DNA of 64,000 nt from Chitinophaga pinensis (GCA_902167325.1 LR632930.1:5084001-5148000); one strand, 5' to 3'; shown: positions 51,152 to 61,085, counted from the stretch's first letter. Numbers and translations are program-made. Notes: a model not told the origin generated them from the letters alone.

Positions 51152-54100
51152 TTATCTGACAATATACCCGGAACCAGCCTGTAGCGCAAAGGTATAACTC
51201 GTATACGGAGAACCAGGTGTAGACGATGTGCTTTCATACTGCACCACACCGGGCTTCAATACCTTGCTGCTGCCGGTGCAGTTAAACCACTCGTCCGTTA
51301 CTGTATTGTTGAAATCGATGGTACTGGTTCTGGTGATTCTGATCTGCACACTGAGTGTATTCGGGACAGAATACGGCAACGTGCATTCTGAATTGCTGTA
51401 GAAACGCACCACCACGTCGCCCGTTACTTTGAGGGGTGTGGGTACAACATTCTCCAGGGTCACTTTGGCATATACCGGAGGAAAGCAGGATCCATTCGTA
51501 TTGGCGTATTGCTGCCCGTTCAGGGCAACATCATCATCCGCTTTCCGGTCTGCGTCCGCCTGGCTGATAGTGGATGTGTAAGTTCCAGCCGGTACCACAT
51601 ATGAGACATTCTCACCGGTTGCACCGCCGGTACAGTTATTCCTGGTAAACACACCGCTCCGCAAGGCGCTGGAATACTCGATAATGCAATAACCGTAAGT
51701 ATTCGCATATGTCTGGCCATTTGCATTGATATCGTTCTGCGCCTGCAGGTCTGCATCCGCCTGACTTATGGTAGAGATATACCTCGCTTGGGGCACTGTA
51801 TAGTAGACCTCAGTACCGTGGGCCGTTCCACAGTTATTACGAGTGAACGCCTGGCTCCTGATTGCGTTCACAAACCATGTGCTCAGCTGTACACGGTGCT
51901 GGTAGTCAAATTGCTTCAGGATCTTATTGTTCTGGTCACGGATGAGCCGGAGACGGTTAAAATTATCATATTCGTAGTAAGTAGTTTGGCCTGCCGGATT
52001 CGTTTCGCTGGTGATCCCGGTCAGCGGCAGAACGGTATAGGTGTTCACAAATGCCTGTGGAAGGCCGGTCCGGAGTTTGTTCAACTCCGTCCGGATCTGT
52101 ACGTCTGTATACGTTGATGCATTATCAAGCATAGACTGGCTGATCAGCAGCTGCACCGCGGGCAGGTCGCTCCCGGTTACCTTTGCGAGGGGAAATCGTC
52201 CGTTATAGCCCCATACATAGGTCTCCTTTACATCGAATGTCCGCGACTGCTGTTGAATATTCCCCTTAGCGTTGTATGATTCCAGGCTCATCTGCTCCTT
52301 ATAGGAATTGCTTTTGGTAACCGCGCCACCTGTAACACCCGATTCCGGGAAGTTCAACACCGGAACGGCCATCTCCAAAGCAAAAACCTTGTCCGGCACC
52401 GGTATAGTTGGCTTGAAAGTGGTGAACTGGGCGGATAGCAACCGTTTGTTTGTTCCGTCTGCATTGGACCTGTAAACGCATTTTTCGACAACTGGCGTCA
52501 GGATATTGACGGTCTGCAGGTTCTTGATCCCGGCCGAGATGTTATCTGTGCCAGTGATTCCCGTATAATTTAACGGATACTTATTGCTCGTCAGCAAGAC
52601 ATCGCCTTTACTACTTGTAACCTTCTCGCTTTTCAGGAGGTTCCCCGTCGTATATTCGTATTCTGTGACAACTTTTAATTCGGCGCCCGTTTGAGCATCG
52701 TACTCGGTTACTTCCTTTGTGCGGGGCAATATGTCTCCTTTTACAATTGAATAAGTACTATAGTTGTAAACTGACTGTATCCCTGAATTCGTATACAGGT
52801 CATAGGGAGGCGTAGCTGCATTTGTGGTAACCGAATTATCTCCCAGTGCAAAGGCGGATACTTTCAGTCCGGTGAAGATATCGGTACCCGGGCTTGGAGT
52901 TGGAAAATAATAATCAAAGATTTCCTTTTGCCTGGGGGAAGGAGTGCCGTTCACGACGGCGTACGTCGTTTTCTCTGTAAGGTAAGGCCTGTTCCAGAAT
53001 TTATAAGATGCGAGGTAGTACTCGGGGAACCGGCGGGATACGGTAACACCTCCATGTAAATAGCTTTGATTAGGTATAATCGTTTCAGCTTCTACGGGGT
53101 CGCTGATTGCATATTTGTATATAATCTTTCCTGTCCCAAAATCTTCCGTTACTTCACTGTACCATCCGGTGTTTGCCTGGGATGTTGCGGCCGAAAGTTC
53201 TTCGGACATGGAGGAAGACATGGTCGTTTTCCTTAGGCTGACGATCTTCTGAACACCACCACCACAAAAGAAAAGGCCCAGGGATACTTTTTCTCTTAAA
53301 AAGTATTTCGGGTCTGTGATGTCAAACTGTCGGTTACCTTTCCCATAACTGTAGTTCCTGGTAAGCGTGGTACCCTGCACTGCATCGTTGCTGGAAATAC
53401 TTGCGATCCTAAACCCTCCGCCACTCACATTTTGAGCGAAACCATTTATAACCGCTTCGTATTTGTTAGATTCGTAAAAGAACTGTTGTGATCCTCCGGT
53501 AGGATAGGTTATCCGCTTCAGCATACCCACGTCTGATGCCGATAAAGATTTCTTATTCAGACCTGTTAAATTTACAAAATCGGGTAAAGCCGTTGAGCAG
53601 AATACACTCGGATCAGTGCCTGGCGGCACAGGAGTGTTATCATAAGGGTTTGAACCAACACGTTGGTAATCGAATCTGCCGTATTCGTTGGCAAACCGGT
53701 AATCGCCTCCCGGATCGTTGATGATATAACCAAAGCAGTCGTAGTTCCGGAAATAAATATTTTTGGAGGTATAGTCGAAATGATATCTCTCTACAGGTTG
53801 AAGATCGCTTCCTGCAATATGGATGGAATCGAGGAATATGCGCTCTGCGGGGCGGCTGTAGAAAAAGGATACTTTCTTCAGCAGCGCGCCGCTTTTCCTC
53901 GATATGCTGATTGTACTCACCGTTCCATCTGTATTTCGCGCGATTACAACCTGTTCATCAGGAGAAGTGATGGAGGATAGTATCTTGGAGCTATAAACGG
54001 TTGAGCTGCCCGGCGATGAAGCACCTTTGTTATCTGAAGACCGGAAGCAGTTCAACATTGACGGGCCTTGTGTGCATAATCCAGCCTCGCTATGCCCTTC

Positions 54101-54994
54101 CAATATAGTTCTGCTGTAGCCCGGTGTGGCGTAAGAAGATTCTTCCTCGGTCTGGTACAGAAAGTTAATTTTATTGGCGAATGGCGTTGTAATCTCGCTT
54201 ACATGCCAGGCGGTGCTATACTTTTTTAAAACACCGTTCACATATACCTGCAGACTTTCATTATTCTGATCATTTTCGCCCAATTTATAGAGTACACCAT
54301 TTCCGTCTGTAACGTTAAAGCCTGAAATGACACCGTCGGTCAGCGCATAGTTGATTTTATTAAGATGGGAATTGTCCAGCATGCTAACCGTCCCGTTCTG
54401 ACGGTTGGAAATGATAAAGTTACCGCTCTGATCGGGCAGCCCGATTGTAAATTGGTCATACTGCCCGTCGAGATCCTCGGAGCTGATTGCAGTAACGGAA
54501 GGCAGGTCGCCGTTAGGGTTCATGACGAAGTACCTTGCCAGGTACCGGTCGCGATCATATTTACTGGCAAATCCGCTCAAATAGGTCTGAATTGTTTGTC
54601 CACCCGGAAAATTGTTCATATCCGGCATAGTAGAGGCATCATCCAGCCTTCCATACATTGTCCTGGAGATGCGGTACCCCGGGTTAAAGTTCCATCCGAG
54701 TCCCACATCGCCACTGGTTTGTCCGAATTTGATCCCGGAAGCATGATAGGATATGCCAATGGGAATCTTAATACCATCGAGACTGATTGTATGAAAATTA
54801 ATACTGATTTCCGGCAGGCCGTTGTACATCGACACTTTGTAATTGATGAATTTCTCGAACTCCTGTGAGCGGGGAGATGGTGGAATGACCGAATTTAACT
54901 GCGCCTGTTGTGCAAAGGAAACAACAGGGGAAAGAAAAGGAGCCAAAAGGAGTAAAATCACAGCATGAAGCATCCGCTTAAATAGGCATCTCAT
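51152..54994 (-). CDS. Large secreted RHS/YD-type protein with two C-terminal DUF5977 repeats
   Basis: 1280 residues from the ATG at 54994, which precedes a good signal peptide (LLLLAPFLSPVVSFAQ). The N-terminal region (SLDGIKIPIGISYHASGIKFGQTSGDVGLGWNFNPGYRISR) is typical of Bacteroidetes RHS-like shells. Beta-strand repeats follow, with one clear YD motif, NPAGQTTYYEYDNFNRLRLIRD, near residue 1010. Two DUF5977 repeats follow (about 1055-1110 and 1115-1170, NNC, then STISQADAD, then GQxYANTxGxC). The last 105 residues are beta-rich. There is no recognisable toxin domain and no immunity-like gene downstream. It is probably a large surface or exported structural protein; base composition is more A/T rich than its neighbours. 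Confidence 0.85.
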   Translation of the reverse strand: MRCLFKRMLHAVILLLLAPFLSPVVSFAQQAQLNSVIPPSPRSQEFEKFINYKVSMYNGLPEISINFHTISLDGIKIPIGISYHASGIKFGQTSGDVGLGWNFNPGYRISRTMYGRLDDASTMPDMNNFPGGQTIQTYLSGFASKYDRDRYLARYFVMNPNGDLPSVTAISSEDLDGQYDQFTIGLPDQSGNFIISNRQNGTVSMLDNSHLNKINYALTDGVISGFNVTDGNGVLYKLGENDQNNESLQVYVNGVLKKYSTAWHVSEITTPFANKINFLYQTEEESSYATPGYSRTILEGHSEAGLCTQGPSMLNCFRSSDNKGASSPGSSTVYSSKILSSITSPDEQVVIARNTDGTVSTISISRKSGALLKKVSFFYSRPAERIFLDSIHIAGSDLQPVERYHFDYTSKNIYFRNYDCFGYIINDPGGDYRFANEYGRFDYQRVGSNPYDNTPVPPGTDPSVFCSTALPDFVNLTGLNKKSLSASDVGMLKRITYPTGGSQQFFYESNKYEAVINGFAQNVSGGGFRIASISSNDAVQGTTLTRNYSYGKGNRQFDITDPKYFLREKVSLGLFFCGGGVQKIVSLRKTTMSSSMSEELSAATSQANTGWYSEVTEDFGTGKIIYKYAISDPVEAETIIPNQSYLHGGVTVSRRFPEYYLASYKFWNRPYLTEKTTYAVVNGTPSPRQKEIFDYYFPTPSPGTDIFTGLKVSAFALGDNSVTTNAATPPYDLYTNSGIQSVYNYSTYSIVKGDILPRTKEVTEYDAQTGAELKVVTEYEYTTGNLLKSEKVTSSKGDVLLTSNKYPLNYTGITGTDNISAGIKNLQTVNILTPVVEKCVYRSNADGTNKRLLSAQFTTFKPTIPVPDKVFALEMAVPVLNFPESGVTGGAVTKSNSYKEQMSLESYNAKGNIQQQSRTFDVKETYVWGYNGRFPLAKVTGSDLPAVQLLISQSMLDNASTYTDVQIRTELNKLRTGLPQAFVNTYTVLPLTGITSETNPAGQTTYYEYDNFNRLRLIRDQNNKILKQFDYQHRVQLSTWFVNAIRSQAFTRNNCGTAHGTEVYYTVPQARYISTISQADADLQAQNDINANGQTYANTYGYCIIEYSSALRSGVFTRNNCTGGATGENVSYVVPAGTYTSTISQADADRKADDDVALNGQQYANTNGSCFPPVYAKVTLENVVPTPLKVTGDVVVRFYSNSECTLPYSVPNTLSVQIRITRTSTIDFNNTVTDEWFNCTGSSKVLKPGVVQYESTSSTPGSPYTSYTFALQAGSGYIVR

Positions 54995-55611
54995 GAAATG
55001 GGTATTAGAATTAAGGTAAAGGGTCACACGGCAAGGGAATCTTCATACAGCAAGACGAAGGCTCGCAAACAAATGAAAAAATTAACTAAGCCTGTTTCGC
55101 CTACTAAACTATTGAAAAAATACTGATCCGCAAACTCACAACAGAAATTTAATTTAAATAAAATACATATTAAACAGGCTATGGTGTTATAGTTTAGTTT
55201 GAACGCACATTCAAACACGTTTCGTTTATATAAATTAATCTTGTAGCCGGTCAGGGATCGCAATTGTCCCTCCTCCCGGCCTTCATGGCTTTGTCCCATT
55301 CAACCTTCTTTCCGAAATTTTAAATGCCATGTAATCCCTGCCGTTGCATCCAGACTTTTAGCAATATGCAGCAGCTTTAGTGCACTGGCATACACATTAA
55401 GTAACTTCCTTTCTATTTCCGGTGAATGATGCAAGACTAATATAAACACTCGATAATTAGGAAAAATGTCGGGGATGTTGGAACGTTTTCCGGCATTTTG
55501 TCTCAACAGTGGTTTATGACGTTCCGGCATACCAGATTGACTTTCCACATAGCATTCCGCCAGATTTGGACGCTCTCCCGTTACTTTTGCCTTTATTAAT
55601 ACCCGAGCGTC
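54995..55611. other. 617-bp A/T-rich spacer
   Basis: No credible gene is seen. A 91-codon minus-strand frame (55024-55299) and a 202-codon minus-strand frame that runs over the next gene look random, without a signal peptide or domain. The spacer separates the divergent RHS-like and 261-residue protein genes and must contain both promoters; only the plus-strand -7 box at 55582 is clear. Confidence 0.6.
55582..55589 (+). promoter_or_regulatory. -7 box of the 261-residue secreted protein / OmpA operon
   Basis: TACTTTTG is a perfect TAnnTTTG match, 22 bp before the ATG at 55612. A TTTG at 55565-55568 is only 13 bp upstream, too close for the usual -33 element. Confidence 0.5.
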
Positions 55612-56397
55612 ATGAAATACTTGTTTGTACTCCTCACCGGCAGCGTTCTTTTTACCGCTGCCTTGGCAACAAAGCCCTGGGACATTTTCACCACTTTGAA
55701 GATCGACCCCGAAGATGTACCAGGTTATATCGAAAAGAACTTCGAAGATGGCGAGCTGCGCTTTCCCAACACCCGCGAACTGAAAAAGCTGGAGCCCGCC
55801 AAACGCGCGGCCGCCGTTAAGGAAATCGGAGATTATATTAAGAAGTACATGCAATCCCCAACGTATGCACAAAAATTCAGCAAAGACAGGGAAAATGCTA
55901 AACCCCAAAGTGCGGAAGGGAAAATAAAGGCGGAAATCGCAGAACTGGAAAAATCCATTCCGGAAGCCGAAAAGGATCTGAAGGAAGCTACCGACGCTAC
56001 CAAAGGACTGGCTGAATCCCTTGTTAAAATGCTGAAGGAAAAATACAACGCCCTCAAGAACCCATCAGACCCCAAACACGACTTTTACGTTATGACAGTG
56101 GCCGGTATGGATTATGCCAACCCTGCGGAATATGAAGCCGCCGTAAAAAAGTGGGATGCGGAATACCCGGCTACGCCGAAAGACCTCATCCGTAAACGCT
56201 TACAGCAATTCCTCGAAATTACTGCCGATATCAACTTTGCAGCAGCGCTGAAAGAAGATTCGCATGGCGTACTATACTTCGTGGACTACGAACTGGAACA
56301 AAAACATGAATATTGGAAACTTTGTTTCCGCAGTGGTAAGGAAACCGCAACGGCTGCCAGGGCATTTGCGGATCAGTGGTTAAAAGAATTAAAATAG
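55612..56397 (+). CDS. Secreted protein of unknown function with a coiled-coil segment
   Basis: 261 residues. The signal peptide (MKYLFVLLTGSVLFTAALA) has no lipobox. The chain is lysine- and glutamate-rich, with a helical segment (about 104-145, KIKAEIAELEKSIPEAEKDLKE) of coiled-coil character. The C-terminal part (about 155-261) looks mixed alpha/beta. I do not recognise a family. It is 2 bp upstream of an OmpA-family gene and almost surely co-transcribed, so a periplasmic role linked to the envelope is likely. Confidence 0.8.
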   Translation: MKYLFVLLTGSVLFTAALATKPWDIFTTLKIDPEDVPGYIEKNFEDGELRFPNTRELKKLEPAKRAAAVKEIGDYIKKYMQSPTYAQKFSKDRENAKPQSAEGKIKAEIAELEKSIPEAEKDLKEATDATKGLAESLVKMLKEKYNALKNPSDPKHDFYVMTVAGMDYANPAEYEAAVKKWDAEYPATPKDLIRKRLQQFLEITADINFAAALKEDSHGVLYFVDYELEQKHEYWKLCFRSGKETATAARAFADQWLKELK

Positions 56398-56399
56398 AT

Positions 56400-57698
56400 A
56401 TGAAAAAGATACCAGTAATGCTTTGCCTCCTCCTCGTTACCGGGAGCAGTGCTCATGCCCAGCGCTTCCTGAAGAACATGGCCAACAGGGCCGAAAATGC
56501 AGCCACCAATAAGGCCGGTAACGCCGTGGAGAAAACGGTGAACCAGGGGGCTGACGAAATTCTGAACGGACCTAAAAAGAAAGAAGAGCCTGCTCTCCAA
56601 AAGAGTACAGGCGCGGCCGAAGACAAATCAACCCCGGCAGCAAAATCAGCTTACACACCTGTACAGGCCTATTCCAAATTTGACTTCGTGGCCGGAGAGC
56701 AGGTATTGATTGCGGACGATTTTTCACAGGATGCAATCGGTGAGTTTGCCATGCACTGGAATACCAACAACAAAGGTGAAGTGGTGGCAATGAAAGACAA
56801 TACGAAATGGCTGAAACTGGCGCAGGCAGGTACCTATACCACACCCAACTCCAAAATGCTGCCCGAAAACTTCACCATGGAGTTCGATATGATTCTGGAC
56901 ATGCAAACCAAAGGCTACCTGTTCCCGGAAATGACTTTTACACTATTCAACAGTGGTGCAGAGTCGCCTACCGGCAATACAGTCTTCAAAAAATTCCATG
57001 AAAATAAAGCCGTACAGCTGAACTTCTTCCTCGCACAAGGAAATAATACCCGCAGCACCCTCACTACGTACGCCAAACATTATGAAACATTCAAGTCGGC
57101 TGTACAAACCGTAAAAGTGCTGGAAGATAATTATGGCAAGCCGGTGCATTTTGCCATCAGCGTGCAAAAGACGCGCTTCAGGATGTGGATTAACGAACAA
57201 AAGGTATACGACATGCCCAAGATCATTGACGACCAGTTCAACCAGCTGGCGATCGCCATCAGCAGCTCTAACTATAAAGACGATGAGCTGGGCTTTTACA
57301 TCTCCAACTTCAAACTGGCGACCGGTTATCCGGACGTACGCGCCAAACTGCTCACAGAAGGCAAGTTCAGCACTACGGGTATCACCTTTGATGTGAATTC
57401 AGACGTAATTAAACCTTCTTCTCTTGGCGTGATCAAGGAGATCGGCACTGCCTTGCAATCGGACCCCTCCGTGAAGGTCAGGATTACCGGTCATACCGAC
57501 AGTGATGGTGCAAAAGCAGCCAACGAAACTTTATCTAAAAAGCGGGCTGAGGCGGTGAAAAAGGCGCTGGCAGATATACATGGCATTGCGCAGGACAGGA
57601 TAACCACTGAAGGTAAAGGCGCTGCCGTACCTGTAGCGGAAAATACCAGTCCCGAAGGCAAAGCAAAGAATCGCCGCGTGGAGTTTGAGAAACTGTAG
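56400..57698 (+). CDS. OmpA family protein
   Basis: 432 residues from the ATG at 56400. A signal peptide (KKIPVMLCLLLVTGSSAHAQ) is followed by a lysine-rich linker, then a beta-sandwich region (about 90-310, FVAGEQVLIADDFSQDAIGEFAMHW, YISNFKLATG) that resembles a concanavalin-like lectin fold. The OmpA C-terminal domain (about 320-432) has the peptidoglycan-binding residues in ITGHTDSDGAKAANETLSKKRAEAVKKAL and AKNRRVEFEKL. There is no N-terminal membrane barrel. It would tether to peptidoglycan in the periplasm. Confidence 0.92.
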   Translation: MKKIPVMLCLLLVTGSSAHAQRFLKNMANRAENAATNKAGNAVEKTVNQGADEILNGPKKKEEPALQKSTGAAEDKSTPAAKSAYTPVQAYSKFDFVAGEQVLIADDFSQDAIGEFAMHWNTNNKGEVVAMKDNTKWLKLAQAGTYTTPNSKMLPENFTMEFDMILDMQTKGYLFPEMTFTLFNSGAESPTGNTVFKKFHENKAVQLNFFLAQGNNTRSTLTTYAKHYETFKSAVQTVKVLEDNYGKPVHFAISVQKTRFRMWINEQKVYDMPKIIDDQFNQLAIAISSSNYKDDELGFYISNFKLATGYPDVRAKLLTEGKFSTTGITFDVNSDVIKPSSLGVIKEIGTALQSDPSVKVRITGHTDSDGAKAANETLSKKRAEAVKKALADIHGIAQDRITTEGKGAAVPVAENTSPEGKAKNRRVEFEKL

Positions 57699-58309
57699 GT
57701 GTACCGGGTATGCCGTAAAGCTCAGGTTAGCATTCCATTGAAAGCTTCATCCCCTGCGGATTATGAATAGAACTACAGCCTTAGCTGAAGCTTAGCGCAA
57801 TACTCCTTCACCCAATTGTTGTTATTAGTTGTATTTCCAAGCCGTCCAAAGAACGGTTCATGGAAAGGAACATTATGCAGATTAAAAATCTACGACATGA
57901 GTTCCACTGCTTCTTCTACAATGATTGAAATCGCACAAAACTCTTCAGCAATTGCGCAAAGTACATTCCGCATCGTGCAATCCTGCCATCAACGTAATGG
58001 GCACACTCATGGAAGCTGTAGGGAGCCAACATGAATGCCAATTACAAAACGCTTAGGAAGAATGAGGAAGAATGATGTTCGTAAGGTACGCAAAGACGGC
58101 ACTTGTAATATCCTCTCCCCTCACAGGCCTTGTTGGCTACAGCGTTCGGATTGCCCAAAGTCAATACTCCCTCGCATACTGCAAAAAAAACATCAAGAAA
58201 GATCAAAATGCCAATTTTATACTATCGATTTAGAAACGATCTTAGCTGATACTATTCAAATCGAATATCATAACGGGTCTGTATGCCCAGAAATAGTATA
58301 AAACAAGTG
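57699..58309. other. 611-bp spacer with no supported gene
   Basis: Small frames exist (57816-58034 and 58035-58301, plus strand) but show no signal peptide, domain or similarity I can recognise. The stretch is A/T richer than the operons to its left. It could be decayed coding sequence, but I cannot name a parent gene. Confidence 0.5.
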
Positions 58310-60235
58310 ATGAATAAAAAACTTCTAAGCATATCATTTGCACTCATGACTTTCTTAATATTACCGGAAGCCTGGGGGCAAACAAAAAATATTCGGGCAA
58401 AGTTAAGAGAGATTGCCAAAATCCCTTACCCCGACTCGTCCATACGCATATCATCGACAGGATTTACAACTTATTTCGTCAACCCGGCCGCAGGCAACGA
58501 TCAAAATATTGGCACCAGCGCAACCGCACCATGGAAGTCATTTGCCAATATAAATGCTTTACGATTAGCGCCGGGCGATAAAATTGTGATAGCACCGGGC
58601 ATACACGAGCAGACATTGATGGTATATGGAAAAGGAAAGCCTGAACAGCCGATCGAAATTCAGTTTTTGCCCGGGAAACATCAATTCACTTCTCCCAGGT
58701 CCTTACGCCGTGTATGGTATGTCTCAAACACAGCAGACTTTACGTTCAGGCCCAAGCCCTGTGCTATATTAATGGAAGGCGTAAAACATGTAAAAGTGTA
58801 TGGTGGCGGCGTTGCAGGAAAAGGCAAAACAATCATTATGATGAGCGGGCCTGAGCGGATGGTTAAAGTCATCAATCACCTGTCGGACGACGTTTCCTAT
58901 GAACACTTGATTTTCGATCTCAAGCGCCCGTCGGTCTCTGAAATCATGGTATTGAATGCCAGCGCGGATGCTGCCACGATTCAGGTAGCGGAAGGATCAA
59001 CATATAAAATTGAAAATGGAAAGTTTGACTGGACAGGCGATTTGGGGCATGGCTGGATGATGGCGCAGGAAGCTGACCTGAAAACAATGAAATCGAAGCG
59101 GCTGGACAGATGGTCTCCTTTTGAAGGCAGTACTGCCGTGGCTTTGGGGAACGGGAAAATACGGCTTCATTACCCTAAAAAAGATGGCATTCTGGAAAAA
59201 GGGAAATCCTATGGCTTCCGGTATATCCTTCACGATTTGCTTAGTTTTCATAATGCCCACAGTAAGAATATTTCTTTCTACGATTGCGAAATAAATGCAA
59301 TGACCAATATGTCATTCGTTAGCCAGTTTACGGAGCATCTAACTTTTCGACGCGTCAACGTCGTTCCGCCTGCGAATACCAATCGTGTTACCCCATCCAG
59401 CATGGATGTATTTCATTTCGCCAATTGCCGGGGTCAAATTACGATCGACTCCTGTAAAATATCCGGAGCGGGCGACGATGGCGTGAACTACCATGGAATA
59501 AACATAGGCGTTGTTGGAAAACCGGCCGCAAACAAACTGCAACTACGCTTTATGCAACAACAAACGTATGGGTTCGCTCCCTGCGTTCCGGGCGACGAGC
59601 TAGCGGTCATTAATCATTTGACGTTAAATGAAATAAAAGGCAACCCACGCCGAAAAGTAACCGCGGTGGAAGTGATGTCAGGCGATACAACCCGGAAAAA
59701 CTGGATTGTCACGTTGGATGGGCCTGCACCGGTTTTCAGCCAGGGGGATGTAGTGGATAACCTTTCATGGCATGCAAATATTACAATCAGTAACAACCTG
59801 ATAGAGCTTGCCTCCTGTCGCGGAATACTTGCTACTTCCCGTGGAAAGATCGTTATAGAAGGCAACAGCATCAACAGCCTTATGCCCGGGGTGCTAATAG
59901 AAGATGATGCCAACAAATGGTGGGAATCGGGACCGGTTCGTGATTTGGTAATCCGGAATAATACTTTTCTCAACTGCGGTATTGATATTGCTCCCCAAAT
60001 CATCAAACAAGACGGAGCGGTACATGAAAACATCAGCATTGTGGGCAACAACTTTGTTGGAGAAGCAAAAACGAACCCTACGGAATCAAGGGGACTGATA
60101 AAGTGCCCGTTCATTACGGCACGGGGCGTCAAAGGGTTAATAATATCCGGCAATAAATTCCCTGGTGAAGTGTCGGTATATACTGAGGATTGTGAAGATG
60201 TGATAATCGAAAACAACCTCACAAATCAGCTTTAA
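58310..60235 (+). CDS. Parallel beta-helix glycosidase, GH110-like (alpha-1,3-galactosidase family)
   Basis: 641 residues from the ATG at 58310 (NKKLLSISFALMTFLILPEAWGQ signal); a frame opens 9 codons earlier. The N-terminus (TTYFVNPAAGNDQNIGTSATAPWKSFANI) is that of secreted beta-helix proteins. The middle resembles GH110: MVKVINHLSDDVSYEHLIFDLKRPSVSE, then MDVFHFANC, then ISGAGDDGVNYHG, then LRFMQQQTYGFAPCVPGDEL. Asp 366 and the Asp 389-390 pair are 23 and 24 residues apart, the spacing I recall for the active-site aspartates of a characterised GH110. GH110 enzymes remove alpha-1,3-galactose. The gene is less G/C rich than those upstream and stands alone. A pectate-lyase-like role is the main alternative. 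Confidence 0.75.
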   Translation: MNKKLLSISFALMTFLILPEAWGQTKNIRAKLREIAKIPYPDSSIRISSTGFTTYFVNPAAGNDQNIGTSATAPWKSFANINALRLAPGDKIVIAPGIHEQTLMVYGKGKPEQPIEIQFLPGKHQFTSPRSLRRVWYVSNTADFTFRPKPCAILMEGVKHVKVYGGGVAGKGKTIIMMSGPERMVKVINHLSDDVSYEHLIFDLKRPSVSEIMVLNASADAATIQVAEGSTYKIENGKFDWTGDLGHGWMMAQEADLKTMKSKRLDRWSPFEGSTAVALGNGKIRLHYPKKDGILEKGKSYGFRYILHDLLSFHNAHSKNISFYDCEINAMTNMSFVSQFTEHLTFRRVNVVPPANTNRVTPSSMDVFHFANCRGQITIDSCKISGAGDDGVNYHGINIGVVGKPAANKLQLRFMQQQTYGFAPCVPGDELAVINHLTLNEIKGNPRRKVTAVEVMSGDTTRKNWIVTLDGPAPVFSQGDVVDNLSWHANITISNNLIELASCRGILATSRGKIVIEGNSINSLMPGVLIEDDANKWWESGPVRDLVIRNNTFLNCGIDIAPQIIKQDGAVHENISIVGNNFVGEAKTNPTESRGLIKCPFITARGVKGLIISGNKFPGEVSVYTEDCEDVIIENNLTNQL

Positions 60236-60302
60236 TGGGTCTCCGAATTCCCGGCATAATTTGACGGGCTTTCGTGCCTGATCTAAAAAATGGGCTGAAA
60301 TA

Positions 60303-60334
60303 AGAGGCTGCTCAATCCGATTGAGACAGCCTCT
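60303..60334. terminator. Terminator after the GH110-like gene
   Basis: An 8-bp stem AGAGGCTG / CAGCCTCT continues past one bulged A into six more pairs (CTCAAT / ATTGAG), with a 3-nt loop. Plus-strand Ts follow at 60337-60341. It lies between the convergent GH110-like and GNAT genes. Confidence 0.85.
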
Positions 60335-60355
60335 ACTTTTTACATCTGATTAATT

Positions 60356-60871
60356 TCAACTGGTGACGTTGAAACTATCGTCATATTCGACAGTACCATG
60401 CGGTACAATTCCTGTAAATGACTGTACCTGGAAATACTCGGCAGGGGCATGCAGGTAATGCAAACGAGCATCGCTTCTGAATCCGAACCGGCCATAATAG
60501 GAAGGCTCACCCAGCACTACACAGCCGGCTGCATGCAGTTCCCGCAATACGTCAATGCCGGCTCTTATCAGACCAGAACCCACGCCGGATCCCTGTTTAG
60601 AAGGGATCACCGATACAGGTCCCAGTCCAAACCAGCCTTCAGTTCCTGATGAAATGATTACAGGCGATATAGCAATATGTCCTATCAATACTCCCTCCTC
60701 CTCTGCTACCAGAGAAACGGTCAATTGACCATTTGCGCGAAGGGCTTTTATGATAAGCGATTCCGTTCCACTGCTATATGCTGCAGAGGCAAACGCAGCC
60801 TTTGTTACCTGATCGACAGCCTCGATATCAGAAGGCTTTTCCCTCCTGATAATATAATTGTATATGTGCAT
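60356..60871 (-). CDS. GNAT family N-acetyltransferase (YhbS-like)
   Basis: 171 residues, one GNAT domain. The start IIRREKPSDIEAVDQVTKAAF and the acetyl-CoA-binding segment FGLGPVSVIPSKQGSGVGSGLIRAGI (motif A with Q-x-x-G-x-G) are clear, followed by CVVLGEPSYYGRFGFRS, typical of YhbS-like acetyltransferases. The acceptor is unknown. It stands between the GH110-like gene and an insertion sequence. Confidence 0.92.
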   Translation of the reverse strand: MHIYNYIIRREKPSDIEAVDQVTKAAFASAAYSSGTESLIIKALRANGQLTVSLVAEEEGVLIGHIAISPVIISSGTEGWFGLGPVSVIPSKQGSGVGSGLIRAGIDVLRELHAAGCVVLGEPSYYGRFGFRSDARLHYLHAPAEYFQVQSFTGIVPHGTVEYDDSFNVTS

Positions 60872-61045
60872 TTCTGATGGAATTAAATAAAAATAGGAGA
60901 TCCTGCTCCTGCTGAATACGCAGAAGCCATGAATAAAATTATCAGTTGAAGATTTAATTACCTGGACAGTAATTACTGTAATACAATATCCATCATACTC
61001 TCAAATTGAAGAAAAGTAAATCCGTCGCGAAAATAAAGAAAAACG

Positions 61046-61053
61046 GTGATAAG
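61046..61053. repeat. Left 8-bp target site duplication
   Basis: GTGATAAG directly abuts the left end of the insertion sequence; the identical 8 bp abuts the right end at 62484-62491. An 8-bp duplication is the size expected for ISL3-family elements. Confidence 0.9.
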
Positions 61054-61085
61054 GGATCAAGTAAAATTCCTGGGGGATTTAAAAG

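Noticed and set aside
51152-54994. Contact-dependent toxin/immunity system based on the RHS-like protein
   Set aside because: No toxin-like C-terminus and no small immunity-type gene follow; the next gene downstream is a RibD/DHFR-like reductase with its own promoter.
55300-55908. A 202-codon minus-strand frame over the start of the secreted protein gene
   Set aside because: It runs antisense to a gene with a clear signal peptide and -7 box, has no recognisable domain, and its composition looks random.
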